Source: Mycobacterium sp. 1245111.1
Lineage (GTDB): Bacteria > Actinomycetota > Actinomycetes > Mycobacteriales > Mycobacteriaceae
Assembly: GCF_001673405.1 (NCBI RefSeq)
Contig: NZ_LZLV01000155.1
Span: 62,001-126,000 of the forward strand
Direction of reading: 5' to 3'
DNA: 64,000 bases
Under the pieces are notes generated by a model. The model worked only from the letters and a program-made list of their open reading frames with translations. It made no database searches and was not told the DNA's origin. Shown here one piece after another: positions 26,295 to 34,650 of the stretch. Each line of letters begins with the position of its first letter. The first letter of the stretch is position 1. The position numbers and the translations under genes were made by a program.

Positions 26295-27989
26295 GTGCGC
26301 TGGTCTCGTCCGGGGTATGCGCTGGCGTTGGCGCTGCTGGTGGTGGCGCCGCTGCTGAGCCCCGGCTATCTGCTGCTGCGCGACGCGGTGTCCACGCCAA
26401 GGTCGTATCTCACCGATAGCGCCCTCGGGCTGGTCTCGGCTCCGCGCGCGACGCCGCAGGATTTCGCGGTCGCGCTGGCCTCCGGCGTGGTCGACGGCGG
26501 CGTCGTGGTGAAGGCGCTACTTGTCTTGGGTCTGTTTGTGGCCGGCTGGGGTGCCGCCCGCCTGGCGGCGCTGCTGGTACCGGAATCCGGTGCGGGAGGC
26601 GAATTCGCGGCGATCACGTTGGCGATCTGGAATCCCTATGTCGGCGAGCGACTGCTGCAGGGACATTGGAGTCTGCTGCTCGGATACGGGTGCCTGCCCT
26701 GGGCGGCGACGACCGTAGTGTCGTTGCGGACGAGCGAAACGCTTTCGCGAACAGGCATTTTCAGGTTGGCATTCTGGATCGCGCTGGCCGGCTTGACCCC
26801 GACCGGGTTGATTCTGGCCGCCGTCGTCGCCTTGACGTGTGTCGCGGTGCCGGGTACCGGCATGTCACGTCGCCGTTGTGCCGCAATCACATTGGGCACC
26901 GCCGCGGTGGGCGCGCTACCGTGGCTGACGGCGTCGGCCCTGGGCCTGTCGGCGTCGGATATGTGGGCGCACACGCCGGGGATCGCCGCGTTCGCGGCCC
27001 GCGCCGAGCCGGGCCTCGGCACGCTGGGCAGCCTGGCCAGCCTGGGCGGGATCTGGAACGGTGACGCGGTACCAGCCTCGCGTGCAACGTATTTCGCCCT
27101 GGTATCCGCTTTTGTCATGCTCGCGATGGTGGCCGCCGGTTGCGTCGCGCTTGCCCGGTGTCGCGCGGTGCGGCCGTTGCTGGTGCTGGCAGCAGTGTCG
27201 GTGCTGATTCCCGCTGCGCTGGCCACCGGCCCGGGTTTGGCCGTCCTGCACGCGGCGGTCGAGGCCGCGCCCGGACTGGGGGTGCTGCGCGACGGGCAGA
27301 AGTGGGTCGCATTGGCGATGCCCGGCTACGCATTGGCCGGTGCCGGCGCGGTGCTGACGTTACGACGCTGGCTGCGACCGTTTTCGGCAGCCCTGCTGTG
27401 CTGCCTCGCTCTGGTTCTGTCGTTGCCGGACTTGGCTTGGGGCGCAGGGGGAAAGGTCGCGTCGGTGCACTACCCGGGCGACTGGTCGGCGGTCGCGGCG
27501 GTGATCAACCGCGAGCCCGCCGAGGTCGCGGTGTTGCCGGCCGACACCATGCGGCGGTTCACCTGGTCCGGGCCGGCGCCGGTGCTGGATCCGCTGCCGC
27601 GCTGGCTACGCGCCGACGTGTTGATGACGGGCGACCTGACGATCTCCGGGACGACGGTGCTGGGAGAGGGCGACCGAGCCCGTGACGTACAGCGACTGCT
27701 GCTGGCCGGTGCCGACCCCGATCAGATACGTGCGGCCGGTGTGGGCTGGTTGGTGGTCGAGATGGGTACGCCCGGCGACATGAGCACGGCCGCAGAGACT
27801 TTGGATCGACTGCCCGTTGCGTATCGCGGGCGAGACCTGATGCTGTATCAGGTCGGCGGGAACACCGGAGGCGCATCGGCGGGTCGGCGAGCGGTGGTGA
27901 TCGTCGCGCATCTGGCGTGGCTGGCGATGCTGCTCGGCGGAGCGGCGGGGTCGGCGGTCGGTGTCAGGCCGCGATCGCCGGTGGTGTGA
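26295..27989 (+). CDS. Multispanning membrane protein, probable GT-C type (Rv0226c-like)
   Basis: This 564-residue protein has around a dozen hydrophobic segments and a soluble C-terminal portion (about 390-530) before a last helix. It resembles M. tuberculosis Rv0226c in position and size. The overall layout is like GT-C lipid-linked-sugar transferases, but I see no unambiguous catalytic motif. An acidic loop follows the first helix, around DAVSTPRSYLTDSALG. It is 12 bp behind the DUF3068 gene and probably works in the same envelope glycolipid pathway. Start is GTG 26295. Confidence 0.75.
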   Translation: MRWSRPGYALALALLVVAPLLSPGYLLLRDAVSTPRSYLTDSALGLVSAPRATPQDFAVALASGVVDGGVVVKALLVLGLFVAGWGAARLAALLVPESGAGGEFAAITLAIWNPYVGERLLQGHWSLLLGYGCLPWAATTVVSLRTSETLSRTGIFRLAFWIALAGLTPTGLILAAVVALTCVAVPGTGMSRRRCAAITLGTAAVGALPWLTASALGLSASDMWAHTPGIAAFAARAEPGLGTLGSLASLGGIWNGDAVPASRATYFALVSAFVMLAMVAAGCVALARCRAVRPLLVLAAVSVLIPAALATGPGLAVLHAAVEAAPGLGVLRDGQKWVALAMPGYALAGAGAVLTLRRWLRPFSAALLCCLALVLSLPDLAWGAGGKVASVHYPGDWSAVAAVINREPAEVAVLPADTMRRFTWSGPAPVLDPLPRWLRADVLMTGDLTISGTTVLGEGDRARDVQRLLLAGADPDQIRAAGVGWLVVEMGTPGDMSTAAETLDRLPVAYRGRDLMLYQVGGNTGGASAGRRAVVIVAHLAWLAMLLGGAAGSAVGVRPRSPVV

Positions 27990-28053
27990 CCCCGCGACAC
28001 CTTTTGGTTTATTGGGGCTGACGGCGCGGATTGCCGTAGTAGATTCGCGCATC

Positions 28054-28497
28054 ATGGTCACCCCGGTGTCGATCAGAGTGGAACAGTCGTCGGCGGCGAG
28101 CGCGGCCTCCGTCTACGACGCCTTGATGGACCTCGACCGTTGGCCGGATTTCATGCCGGGGATTTCCGCCGCGTCGTGGGAGGTGCGGGGAGCGCCCGAC
28201 ACAGGTGTCGGCGGCGTGCGAAAGATGCGCATCGGGATCGGCGTGACCCGCGACCGGATCGTGGACGGCACTTGGCCCCACCATCATGCTTACGTCGCAA
28301 CTTTTCCCTGGTATCAGCGCGTGCTCCTTAAGGACTATCACGGCGATATCCGCATCGACGACCGACCGGAAGGGTCGCTGATCGTATGGACAGCGTCGTG
28401 CACTCCCCGAGTCCCGGGTATCAGGAATCTGCAGCAGACGCTGCAACGAAGTTACGCGCGGCTCGCGGCAGCACTGGCGCAAGAGGCCAGTCGCTAG
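28054..28497 (+). CDS. SRPBCC/polyketide-cyclase-like protein
   Basis: This 147-residue protein has the START/SRPBCC helix-grip fold pattern: an N-terminal strand, then ASVYDALMDLDRWPDFMPG, a central sheet (VGGVRKMRIGIG), and a C-terminal helix (LQQTLQRSYARLAAAL). Such proteins bind a hydrophobic ligand or catalyse cyclisation; the ligand is not known. ATG 28054 is the only good start. The stop TAG shares the palindrome CTAG with the stop of the convergent glycosyltransferase. Confidence 0.78.
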   Translation: MVTPVSIRVEQSSAASAASVYDALMDLDRWPDFMPGISAASWEVRGAPDTGVGGVRKMRIGIGVTRDRIVDGTWPHHHAYVATFPWYQRVLLKDYHGDIRIDDRPEGSLIVWTASCTPRVPGIRNLQQTLQRSYARLAAALAQEASR

Positions 28498-29648
28498 ACC
28501 ACGCCGCTGACGCGAACACCGGCGGCGACTGACTTCAGTACCGAACGCATCGCGTCCGCGCTTGTCCGCCACGAGAATTCGGTGCTGCGGACCTGCGCCT
28601 TAGCACCGAGCTCGTCGCGCAACACCGGGTCGGCCAGCAATTGCTCGAGCCGGTCCACCAGGTCGGCGTGATCGTCGACCAGCACGCCGGTCACCCCGTC
28701 GATGATCGAGTCGGCCAGCCCGCCCGACGACCGGTAGCCGACGGTGGGCACCGCGTGCTGAGCCGCCTCGATGACCGCCAGGCCCCAGCCTTCTTTCCGG
28801 GACGGCAGCACGTGCACCCAAGCCTGTTGCAGCACAAGGTGTTTGGCCGCATCTTCGATATGTCCGTGAAATGTCACCGCGTCCCGGATACCTAAGCGCT
28901 CAGCGTGATCGGTCAGCCGCTCGGACCACCAACCGCCCCCGACGACGTCGAGATGCAGACCGGGCACGGATGTCCGCAGCTGTGCCACCGCGTCCAACGC
29001 GTCCTCAATCTGCTTGTGCGGCACCAGCCGTGACAACACCACCACCCGCGGAGTCACCGAGCGCGGGCCGGTCAATGACGGCGCCGGAGCCTCGTCGAGC
29101 CCGTTGCGCACCACGGCAATTCGCTCGTGTTCGACTCCGAGGCCGACCAGGTCGCGAGCCGACGGCAGTGACACCGTTACGTACTGATTGCGACGGTTAA
29201 GTTTCGGCGACAGCCATGATTCGACGAACCAGCCGACCCGGCTGAGGAACCAGCCGGCGACCGGCCACTGCTCGCGGTGGCAGTGGTGCACCAATAGCGC
29301 GACGCGCTGACCGTAGATCAGCCGGGCCAGAAACGGCAGGCCGTTCTGGGTATCGACGACGACGTCGGGTCGTACCCGCCGCAACGGTCCGAGGCCGAGC
29401 CTGGCCGCGGCCATCGCCAGCATCGCCCAGATGTAGACCGAGTACCGGCCGCCGACCCGATCGATGTGCACGCCATCGACGACCTCTCGTCGCGCCGATC
29501 CGGGATACCGCGCGGTGCGCAGCGTGACGTCCACGCCGGAGGCGGCCAGCTGCGCGCCGATGCGCTGCAGATAGGTTTCGCTGCCGCCGCCCTGCGGGTG
29601 GCCGGTATCGCGCCAGCACAGCAACAGGACCGAACGCAGACCAGACAT
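28494..29648 (-). CDS. Glycosyltransferase family 4 (Rv0225-like)
   Basis: This 384-residue GT-B glycosyltransferase has the same length as I recall for Rv0225. The open frame runs to 30101, but ATG 29648 (MSGLRSVLLLCW) begins the recognisable fold with a Gly-rich loop GHPQGGGSETYLQRIG. The C-terminal donor site shows SRLVPHKQIEDALDA and HVLPSRKEGWGLAVIEA, with the conserved E-x7-E region. Cytoplasmic; the acceptor is unknown but neighbours point to envelope glycolipids. It diverges from the methyltransferase over 41 bp. Confidence 0.88.
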   Translation of the reverse strand: MSGLRSVLLLCWRDTGHPQGGGSETYLQRIGAQLAASGVDVTLRTARYPGSARREVVDGVHIDRVGGRYSVYIWAMLAMAAARLGLGPLRRVRPDVVVDTQNGLPFLARLIYGQRVALLVHHCHREQWPVAGWFLSRVGWFVESWLSPKLNRRNQYVTVSLPSARDLVGLGVEHERIAVVRNGLDEAPAPSLTGPRSVTPRVVVLSRLVPHKQIEDALDAVAQLRTSVPGLHLDVVGGGWWSERLTDHAERLGIRDAVTFHGHIEDAAKHLVLQQAWVHVLPSRKEGWGLAVIEAAQHAVPTVGYRSSGGLADSIIDGVTGVLVDDHADLVDRLEQLLADPVLRDELGAKAQVRSTEFSWRTSADAMRSVLKSVAAGVRVSGVV

Positions 29649-29689
29649 CAAACGCCAGACTAACCGGCGTCTAACCGTAGGGTTGGCCG

Positions 29690-30457
29690 GTGGCCGTGAC
29701 CGAGGTGTTTGCGCGGCGGGCGACCCTGCGCCGCTCGGTGCGGCTGCTGGCCAGTTTTCGCTACGAGCAGGCCGACCCGCCGCGGTTCTACGGCCCGCTG
29801 GCCGCCGACACCGTCGACCTGGTCGGTGACCTCTGGCAGGGCATCCATGGCGAACGGCCGGTCGGGCAACGGGTGCTCGACGTCGGCGGCGGACCCGGAT
29901 ACTTCGCGGGAGCATTCGCCGACGCCGGGCTGCGCTATATCGGCGTCGAGCCGGACCCGAACGAAATGCACGCTGCGGGACCGGTTTTGGCGCGGGACTC
30001 CGGGACGTTCGTCCGGGCGTCGGGCATGGCCCTGCCGTTCGCCGACAACAGCGTGGACATCTGCCTGTCGTCGAATGTCGCCGAGCACGTGCCGCGGCCA
30101 TGGGAACTCGGTGGCGAGATGCTGCGCGTCACCAGGCCCGGCGGCCTGGTGGTGCTGTCCTACACGGTGTGGCTCGGCCCGTTCGGCGGCCACGAGATGG
30201 GCCTGACCCACTACCTCGGCGGGGTCCGGGCCGCGGCGCGGTATGCCCGTAAACACGGCCATCCGGCCAAAAACAACTACGGGTCGTCGTTGTTCGCGGT
30301 GTCGGCGGCGGACGGGCTGGACTGGGCCGCGAGTACGGGCGCCTTGATCGCCGCGTTTCCGCGCTACCACCCGAAATGGGCTTGGTGGCTGACGGCCGTG
30401 CCGGTGGTGCGTGAGTTCCTGGTGAGCAATCTCGTGCTGGTGCTTCGGCCGCAATAA
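29690..30457 (+). CDS. SAM-dependent methyltransferase (Rv0224c-like)
   Basis: This 255-residue class I methyltransferase has the SAM-binding loop LDVGGGPGYF at about residue 65, the acidic residue GVEPDPNE closing strand 2, and a UbiE/MenG-like motif IV region SSNVAEHVPRPWEL. GTG 29690 and GTG 29696 are both possible starts. It is probably part of the envelope cluster with the divergent glycosyltransferase. Target molecule unknown. Confidence 0.85.
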   Translation: MAVTEVFARRATLRRSVRLLASFRYEQADPPRFYGPLAADTVDLVGDLWQGIHGERPVGQRVLDVGGGPGYFAGAFADAGLRYIGVEPDPNEMHAAGPVLARDSGTFVRASGMALPFADNSVDICLSSNVAEHVPRPWELGGEMLRVTRPGGLVVLSYTVWLGPFGGHEMGLTHYLGGVRAAARYARKHGHPAKNNYGSSLFAVSAADGLDWAASTGALIAAFPRYHPKWAWWLTAVPVVREFLVSNLVLVLRPQ

Positions 30458-30471
30458 TGAAACGTGTTCTC
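30458..30471. promoter_or_regulatory. Probable KstR binding site upstream of aldehyde dehydrogenase
   Basis: TGAAACGTGTTCTC matches the known KstR operator TnnAACnnGTTnnA at every fixed position but the last. It begins right after the methyltransferase stop, 83 bp ahead of the aldehyde dehydrogenase. The M. tuberculosis counterpart Rv0223c is, as I recall, in the KstR cholesterol regulon. Confidence 0.65.
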
Positions 30472-30507
30472 GTTTCGCCGTCGCTTGGGTAGGGTGGCCA
30501 GCATGCC

Positions 30508-30550
30508 CGCCGGCGACGATGCAGAGCGGAGCGATGAGGAGGAGCGGCGG
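30508..30550 (+). repeat. Mycobacterial intergenic repeat (MIRU-like) with ribosome site
   Basis: The element CCGGCGACGATGC ... GAGGAGGAGCGGCG ends 3 bases before the ATG of the aldehyde dehydrogenase gene and supplies its purine-rich ribosome site. It shares layout and several blocks with 6681-6726. An internal ATG could start a very short peptide. Assigned from memory of such elements. Confidence 0.5.
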
Positions 30551-30553
30551 TAA

Positions 30554-32035
30554 ATGACTGACGTCACAACGAAGCAAGCTACAACGGAGTACGACAAGCT
30601 TTTCATCGGCGGCAAGTGGACCGAGCCGTCCACGTCGGATGTCATCGAGGTGCACTGCCCCGCGACCGGCGAGTACGTCGGCAAGGTGCCGCTGGCAGCT
30701 GCCGCCGACGTTGACGCCGCGGTCGCCGCGGCCCGCGATGCCTTCGACCACGGCCCGTGGCCCTCGACGCCGCCGAAGGAGCGGGCGGCGGTCATCGCCG
30801 GCGCTCTCAAGCTGATGGAGGAGCGCAAAGACCACTTCGTCAAACTGCTCAGCGACGAAACCGGCCAGCCGCCGACGTCCGTCGAGACCATGCAGTGGAT
30901 GAGCGGCATCGGGTGCTTGAACTTCTTCGCCGGGCCCGCCGTCGATCAGGTCAAGTGGCAGGAAGTCCGTCACGGCGGCTACGGGCAGACCATCGTCTAC
31001 CGTGAACCACTCGGTGTGGTGGGCGCGATCGTGGCGTGGAACGTCCCGCTGTTCCTGGCGATCAACAAGCTGGGCCCGGCGCTGCTGGCCGGCTGCACGG
31101 TGGTGCTCAAGCCGGCCGCCGAAACTCCTTTGAGCGCAAACGCTTTGGCGGAGGTGTTCGCCGAGGCCGGCCTGCCCGAGGGTGTGCTGTCGATCGTTCC
31201 GGGCGGCGTCGAGACCGGGCAGGCGCTGACGTCCAACCCCGACATCGACGTCTTCTCGTTCACCGGCAGCTCGGGCGTCGGCAAGGAAATCGGCAAGCGC
31301 GCCGCCGAGATGCTCAAGCCGTGCACGCTGGAGCTCGGCGGAAAGTCGGCGGCCATCCTGCTCGAGGACGTCGACCTGGCCGCTTCGATCCCGATGCTGG
31401 TGTTCTCCGGAGTCATGAACAGCGGTCAGGCCTGCGTGGCGCAGACCCGCATCCTGGCGCCGCGTTCGCGCTACGACGAAATCGTGGAAGCGGTAGGCAA
31501 TTTCGCGGCCTCGCTGCCGGTCGGTCCACCGTCGGATCCGGGCGCGCAGATCGGCTCGCTGATCTCGGAGAAGCAGCGGGACCGCGTCGAGAGCTACATC
31601 GCCAAGGGCGTCGAAGAGGGCGCGCGACTGGTGACCGGCGGTGGGCGGCCCGAAGGACTGGACAACGGTTTCTATGTCCAGCCGACCGTGTTCGCCGACG
31701 TCGACAACAAGATGACGATCGCGCAGGAGGAAATCTTCGGCCCGGTGCTGAGCATCATTCCTTATGACACCGAAGAGGACGCGATCAAGATCGCCAACGA
31801 CTCGGCGTACGGGTTGGCGGGCAGCGTGTGGACCACCGATGTGCCGCGCGGCATCAAGGTCGCCGAGCAGATCCGCACCGGCACCTACGCGATCAACTGG
31901 TACGCGTTCGACCCCTGCTGTCCGTTCGGCGGGTACAAGAACTCGGGCATCGGTCGCGAGAACGGTCCCGAGGGTGTCGAGCACTACACGCAGCAGAAGA
32001 GCGTGCTGATGCCGATGGGCTACACCACCGACTAA
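30554..32035 (+). CDS. Aldehyde dehydrogenase (Rv0223c-like)
   Basis: This 493-residue NAD(P)+ aldehyde dehydrogenase turns an aldehyde into a carboxylic acid. Key motifs are GAIVAWNVPLFLA, the cofactor loop FSFTGSSGVGKEIG, the general-base Glu in CTLELGGKSAA and the nucleophilic Cys in MNSGQACVAQTR, with EEIFGPVLSIIPY near the C-terminus. The N-terminal 15 residues are Thr/Lys-rich. A near-consensus KstR site upstream suggests induction by sterol degradation products, so the substrate may be a sterol-derived aldehyde. It stands alone as a transcription unit. Confidence 0.9.
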   Translation: MTDVTTKQATTEYDKLFIGGKWTEPSTSDVIEVHCPATGEYVGKVPLAAAADVDAAVAAARDAFDHGPWPSTPPKERAAVIAGALKLMEERKDHFVKLLSDETGQPPTSVETMQWMSGIGCLNFFAGPAVDQVKWQEVRHGGYGQTIVYREPLGVVGAIVAWNVPLFLAINKLGPALLAGCTVVLKPAAETPLSANALAEVFAEAGLPEGVLSIVPGGVETGQALTSNPDIDVFSFTGSSGVGKEIGKRAAEMLKPCTLELGGKSAAILLEDVDLAASIPMLVFSGVMNSGQACVAQTRILAPRSRYDEIVEAVGNFAASLPVGPPSDPGAQIGSLISEKQRDRVESYIAKGVEEGARLVTGGGRPEGLDNGFYVQPTVFADVDNKMTIAQEEIFGPVLSIIPYDTEEDAIKIANDSAYGLAGSVWTTDVPRGIKVAEQIRTGTYAINWYAFDPCCPFGGYKNSGIGRENGPEGVEHYTQQKSVLMPMGYTTD

Positions 32036-32055
32036 GCGCCGTCACGCTCGCGCCG

Positions 32056-33393
32056 TCAGCCCTCGACCGCGAACAAGCCCCACTCGCCCGCTACACCCTT
32101 GAGGCGGTGCTCGCCGCGGGCGCTGAAGTTGAGGCCCGACCCGGCGACCAGATCCACGACGATGCGCGAGACGAGCACCTCGCCCGCCCTGGCCGCGGCT
32201 GCTACACGTGCGGCGATGTGGACGGCGACGCCGCTGATGTCGTCGTCGCGCAACTCGACCTCGCCCGTGTGCACGCCCGCCCGCACCTCGAGGCCGAGGC
32301 TCCGCAGCACGTCGCGGATCGCCATCGCACACCGGATCGCGCGGGCGGGTCCGTCGAACCGGGCGAGGAAGCCATCGCCCGTCGTGTTGACCTCACGGCC
32401 GTGGAAGCGCTCGAGCTGGCGCCGGACCTGGGCGTCGTGCCTGCCGAGCAGCTCCTTCCAGCGCTGGTCGCCAAGCTCGACCGCTCGCTTCGTGGAATCG
32501 ACGATGTCGGTAAACAGCACGGTGGCCAGGACGCGCTCGACCGCAGGCAGCGGCCGGACGCCGGTGAGGAACTCTTCGATCTCATCGAGCACGGAGTCGG
32601 CGTCGCCCGTAAAGAACAGGTGGTCGGTGCCGTCGAGCTCGACGAACTTGGCCCCGGGAATGTGGTCGGCGAGGTAGCGGCCCATCTCGAGCCTCAACAT
32701 CAGGTCGTCCCGCCGGTGGAGAACGAGCGTCGGCACCTGAATCGCGGGCAGCACGTCGCGTATGTCCAACTGCGGATAGAGCGCGAAGATATTGCGGACC
32801 ATGCCCGGGCTGGCGGCAACCCGCTGCAGCCGCGCCCACCACCGCCGCAGATCGGCGTCGCCCCGCCGGCTCGGAGCCCATCCGCCGAGTCCGACGCCCT
32901 CCCCCCAGCCTTTGGCGCTCAACTCGACCAACGCCGATAGCTGCTCCTCGGTGACGCCTAGCGGGTAGTCGGGCGCTCGGAGCAGGCGGGAGAACGTGCT
33001 GTACAGGACGAGCGCATTCACTCGGTCGGGATGGCTGGCCGTCATCAGCATCGCCATCGTGCCGCCCTCGGAAATGCCCAAGAGGTCGGCGCGTTCACAT
33101 CCGGCAGCGTCCATGACGGCGCGCAGGTCGTCGACGGACTGTTCCAACGTCGGCGCGTGCATCACCGGATCCGAGAGGCCTGTGCCCCGCTTGTCAAAGG
33201 TGACGACACGGCGGAACGACGCGAGCCGCGAGTAGAAGTGCGCGACCGACGGCTCCTCCCACATGATGTCGAGGTGTGAGATAAAGCCAGGCGCGACGAC
33301 GAGGTGGGGCCCCTCGCCGATCACCGAGAACGCGATGTTTAGGCCGCCACTCTTTGCATAGTGGACGTCGGGTGTCCTGGCCCCGAGGTTCAT
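32056..33393 (-). CDS. Alpha/beta hydrolase fused to class III adenylate/guanylate cyclase
   Basis: This is a 445-residue fusion. Residues 1-~265 are an alpha/beta hydrolase with nucleophile elbow LGISEGG (about 117-123) and a His in LDGTDHLFF. Residues ~280-445 are a class III nucleotide cyclase: first metal Asp in LFTDIVDST, second in NTTGDGFLARFD. At the usual transition-state Asn the sequence reads AVHIAARV, with His in place of Asn and the Arg kept; I have seen this variant in actinobacterial hydrolase-cyclases. Product is probably cAMP, and the hydrolase domain may sense a small molecule. It lies 35 bp behind the Rieske oxygenase gene on the same strand. Confidence 0.9.
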   Translation of the reverse strand: MNLGARTPDVHYAKSGGLNIAFSVIGEGPHLVVAPGFISHLDIMWEEPSVAHFYSRLASFRRVVTFDKRGTGLSDPVMHAPTLEQSVDDLRAVMDAAGCERADLLGISEGGTMAMLMTASHPDRVNALVLYSTFSRLLRAPDYPLGVTEEQLSALVELSAKGWGEGVGLGGWAPSRRGDADLRRWWARLQRVAASPGMVRNIFALYPQLDIRDVLPAIQVPTLVLHRRDDLMLRLEMGRYLADHIPGAKFVELDGTDHLFFTGDADSVLDEIEEFLTGVRPLPAVERVLATVLFTDIVDSTKRAVELGDQRWKELLGRHDAQVRRQLERFHGREVNTTGDGFLARFDGPARAIRCAMAIRDVLRSLGLEVRAGVHTGEVELRDDDISGVAVHIAARVAAAARAGEVLVSRIVVDLVAGSGLNFSARGEHRLKGVAGEWGLFAVEG

Positions 33394-33428
33394 GGTCGAA
33401 CCTTACGCCCGTGTGGGCCACGCGAAGG

Positions 33429-34589
33429 CTAGCCAGAAATCTCGGTCAGCCGCGCGAGGTGTCGATCGAGGTTGGCGTGGAAGTGCCCGATGGCACTTTC
33501 GTGCCGTCCGAACTCCACGAAGGCATTCGCCCCGGAGCGCAACCCGCGCTGCACACCCATCGACATTTCGTTGTCCTCCAACGCACCCTGCTGGAGCAGG
33601 GTGGGAGCAGTTATGGCGGGGCTCAACGCAGCATCCGCAACCTCGGGTGTGGCGACGGTATAGCTGGTGAACATCGAGTGGTCGACATCAATTGGGTCCA
33701 CGACAACCACGATCACCTGATCCGGAAACGTCGCGATCATCACGTTCGGGAACAGCTGATAGACGAACGTCATCCGCTCCTTGGTAGTCCACGCCGACTC
33801 CGGACGGTCACGAAGCCTTTCAATGTTGCGGTATGGGAAGGTGATTCGACTGTTCGACCCGAATGTCTCCACGATGTTGAGGTCGTCGTACTGGAGCGGG
33901 AAGAACGTCTCACGGTGCGTCGATCGAATGTGATAGCCCTCCAGGAATTGCTCGATGAGTACCTTCCAATTGATCTGCAGCACAACGGAGTTCTGTTCCA
34001 CCAGCCGCTTGGCCGGCAGCAGCTTGTCGCGCCACAGGCTCCCGTCGCTCAGTCCTGCCATCGCTTCGTCAGCGCAGTCTCGGTCTAATGCGCCGATGAC
34101 AATGAGTCCATCAACCTCACGGCTGATGACTTCGACGAGACCCCGGGTCGAGGTGTTCAAATCCGGAAAGGCATCCGCATGCGGAACATGCGAAAGTGAG
34201 CCGTCGAGACGATAAGTCCAGCCGTGGTACCGGCAGACCAGTGCACGAGAGCATCCGCTCCCCTCAACCAGCGCCATCCCGCGATGACGGCAGCCATTGC
34301 GGAATACCCGCGCCCGGCCATCGCTGCCGCGAACCGCGAACAGCGGCGTACCGAAGCAAGCTCGTTCGACATGGTCGCCTGAATTCGGGATCGCCGCCGA
34401 CGGAATGAACACGCTGGGCAGTGAGCGCAGCACACGCATTTCATCCACGAATCGCCTTGGGTCGAGGTAGTTTTCGACCGGTTCGCGCCAAGCCTCACCT
34501 TCGTCGGTCGTCCCCGCATCAATATGACTGAGTATGCGGCGCACAATCTCTACATCGTCGGCGATCAGCGGCCTTGTTAAAGGACTCAC
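33429..34589 (-). CDS. Rieske non-haem iron oxygenase, large subunit
   Basis: This 386-residue ring-hydroxylating oxygenase alpha subunit has a Rieske [2Fe-2S] centre bound by Cys100, His102 (CRH), Cys119 and His122 (CRYHGW). The mononuclear iron site has His220 and His225 in EGYHIRSTHRETF, with a later acidic ligand in the C-terminal domain. The substrate may be aromatic or steroid-like. No ferredoxin, reductase or small subunit is adjacent. The GTG start at 34589 has no ribosome site but stands 7 nt behind a -10 element, so translation is probably leaderless. It is divergent from a TetR gene. Confidence 0.9.
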   Translation of the reverse strand: MSPLTRPLIADDVEIVRRILSHIDAGTTDEGEAWREPVENYLDPRRFVDEMRVLRSLPSVFIPSAAIPNSGDHVERACFGTPLFAVRGSDGRARVFRNGCRHRGMALVEGSGCSRALVCRYHGWTYRLDGSLSHVPHADAFPDLNTSTRGLVEVISREVDGLIVIGALDRDCADEAMAGLSDGSLWRDKLLPAKRLVEQNSVVLQINWKVLIEQFLEGYHIRSTHRETFFPLQYDDLNIVETFGSNSRITFPYRNIERLRDRPESAWTTKERMTFVYQLFPNVMIATFPDQVIVVVVDPIDVDHSMFTSYTVATPEVADAALSPAITAPTLLQQGALEDNEMSMGVQRGLRSGANAFVEFGRHESAIGHFHANLDRHLARLTEISG

Positions 34590-34596
34590 GGCCGTG

Positions 34597-34643
34597 ATGC
34601 TATGTCAAAAATGAAGTGACGTCAATTTATTTTTTGGTAGGAT
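34597..34643. promoter_or_regulatory. Back-to-back leaderless promoters with shared TGACGTCA operator
   Basis: On the minus strand TTGACG (34625-34620) and TAGCAT (34602-34597) are 17 bp apart and end 7 nt before the Rieske GTG. On the plus strand TAGGAT (34638-34643) ends 7 nt before the TetR GTG. The perfect palindrome TGACGTCA (34617-34624) overlaps both -35 regions, so one bound dimer could silence both genes. Confidence 0.6.
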
Positions 34644-34650
34644 CCTCTCC

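Noticed and set aside
29649..30101. 151 codons of extra N-terminus for the glycosyltransferase
   Set aside because: Arg/Pro/Ala-rich low-complexity sequence antisense to the methyltransferase; the GT-B fold begins at ATG 29648.
34617..34624. TGACGTCA as a CRP/cAMP-type site
   Set aside because: Mycobacterial CRP sites are TGTGA-n6-TCACA; this palindrome does not match and fits a TetR operator better.
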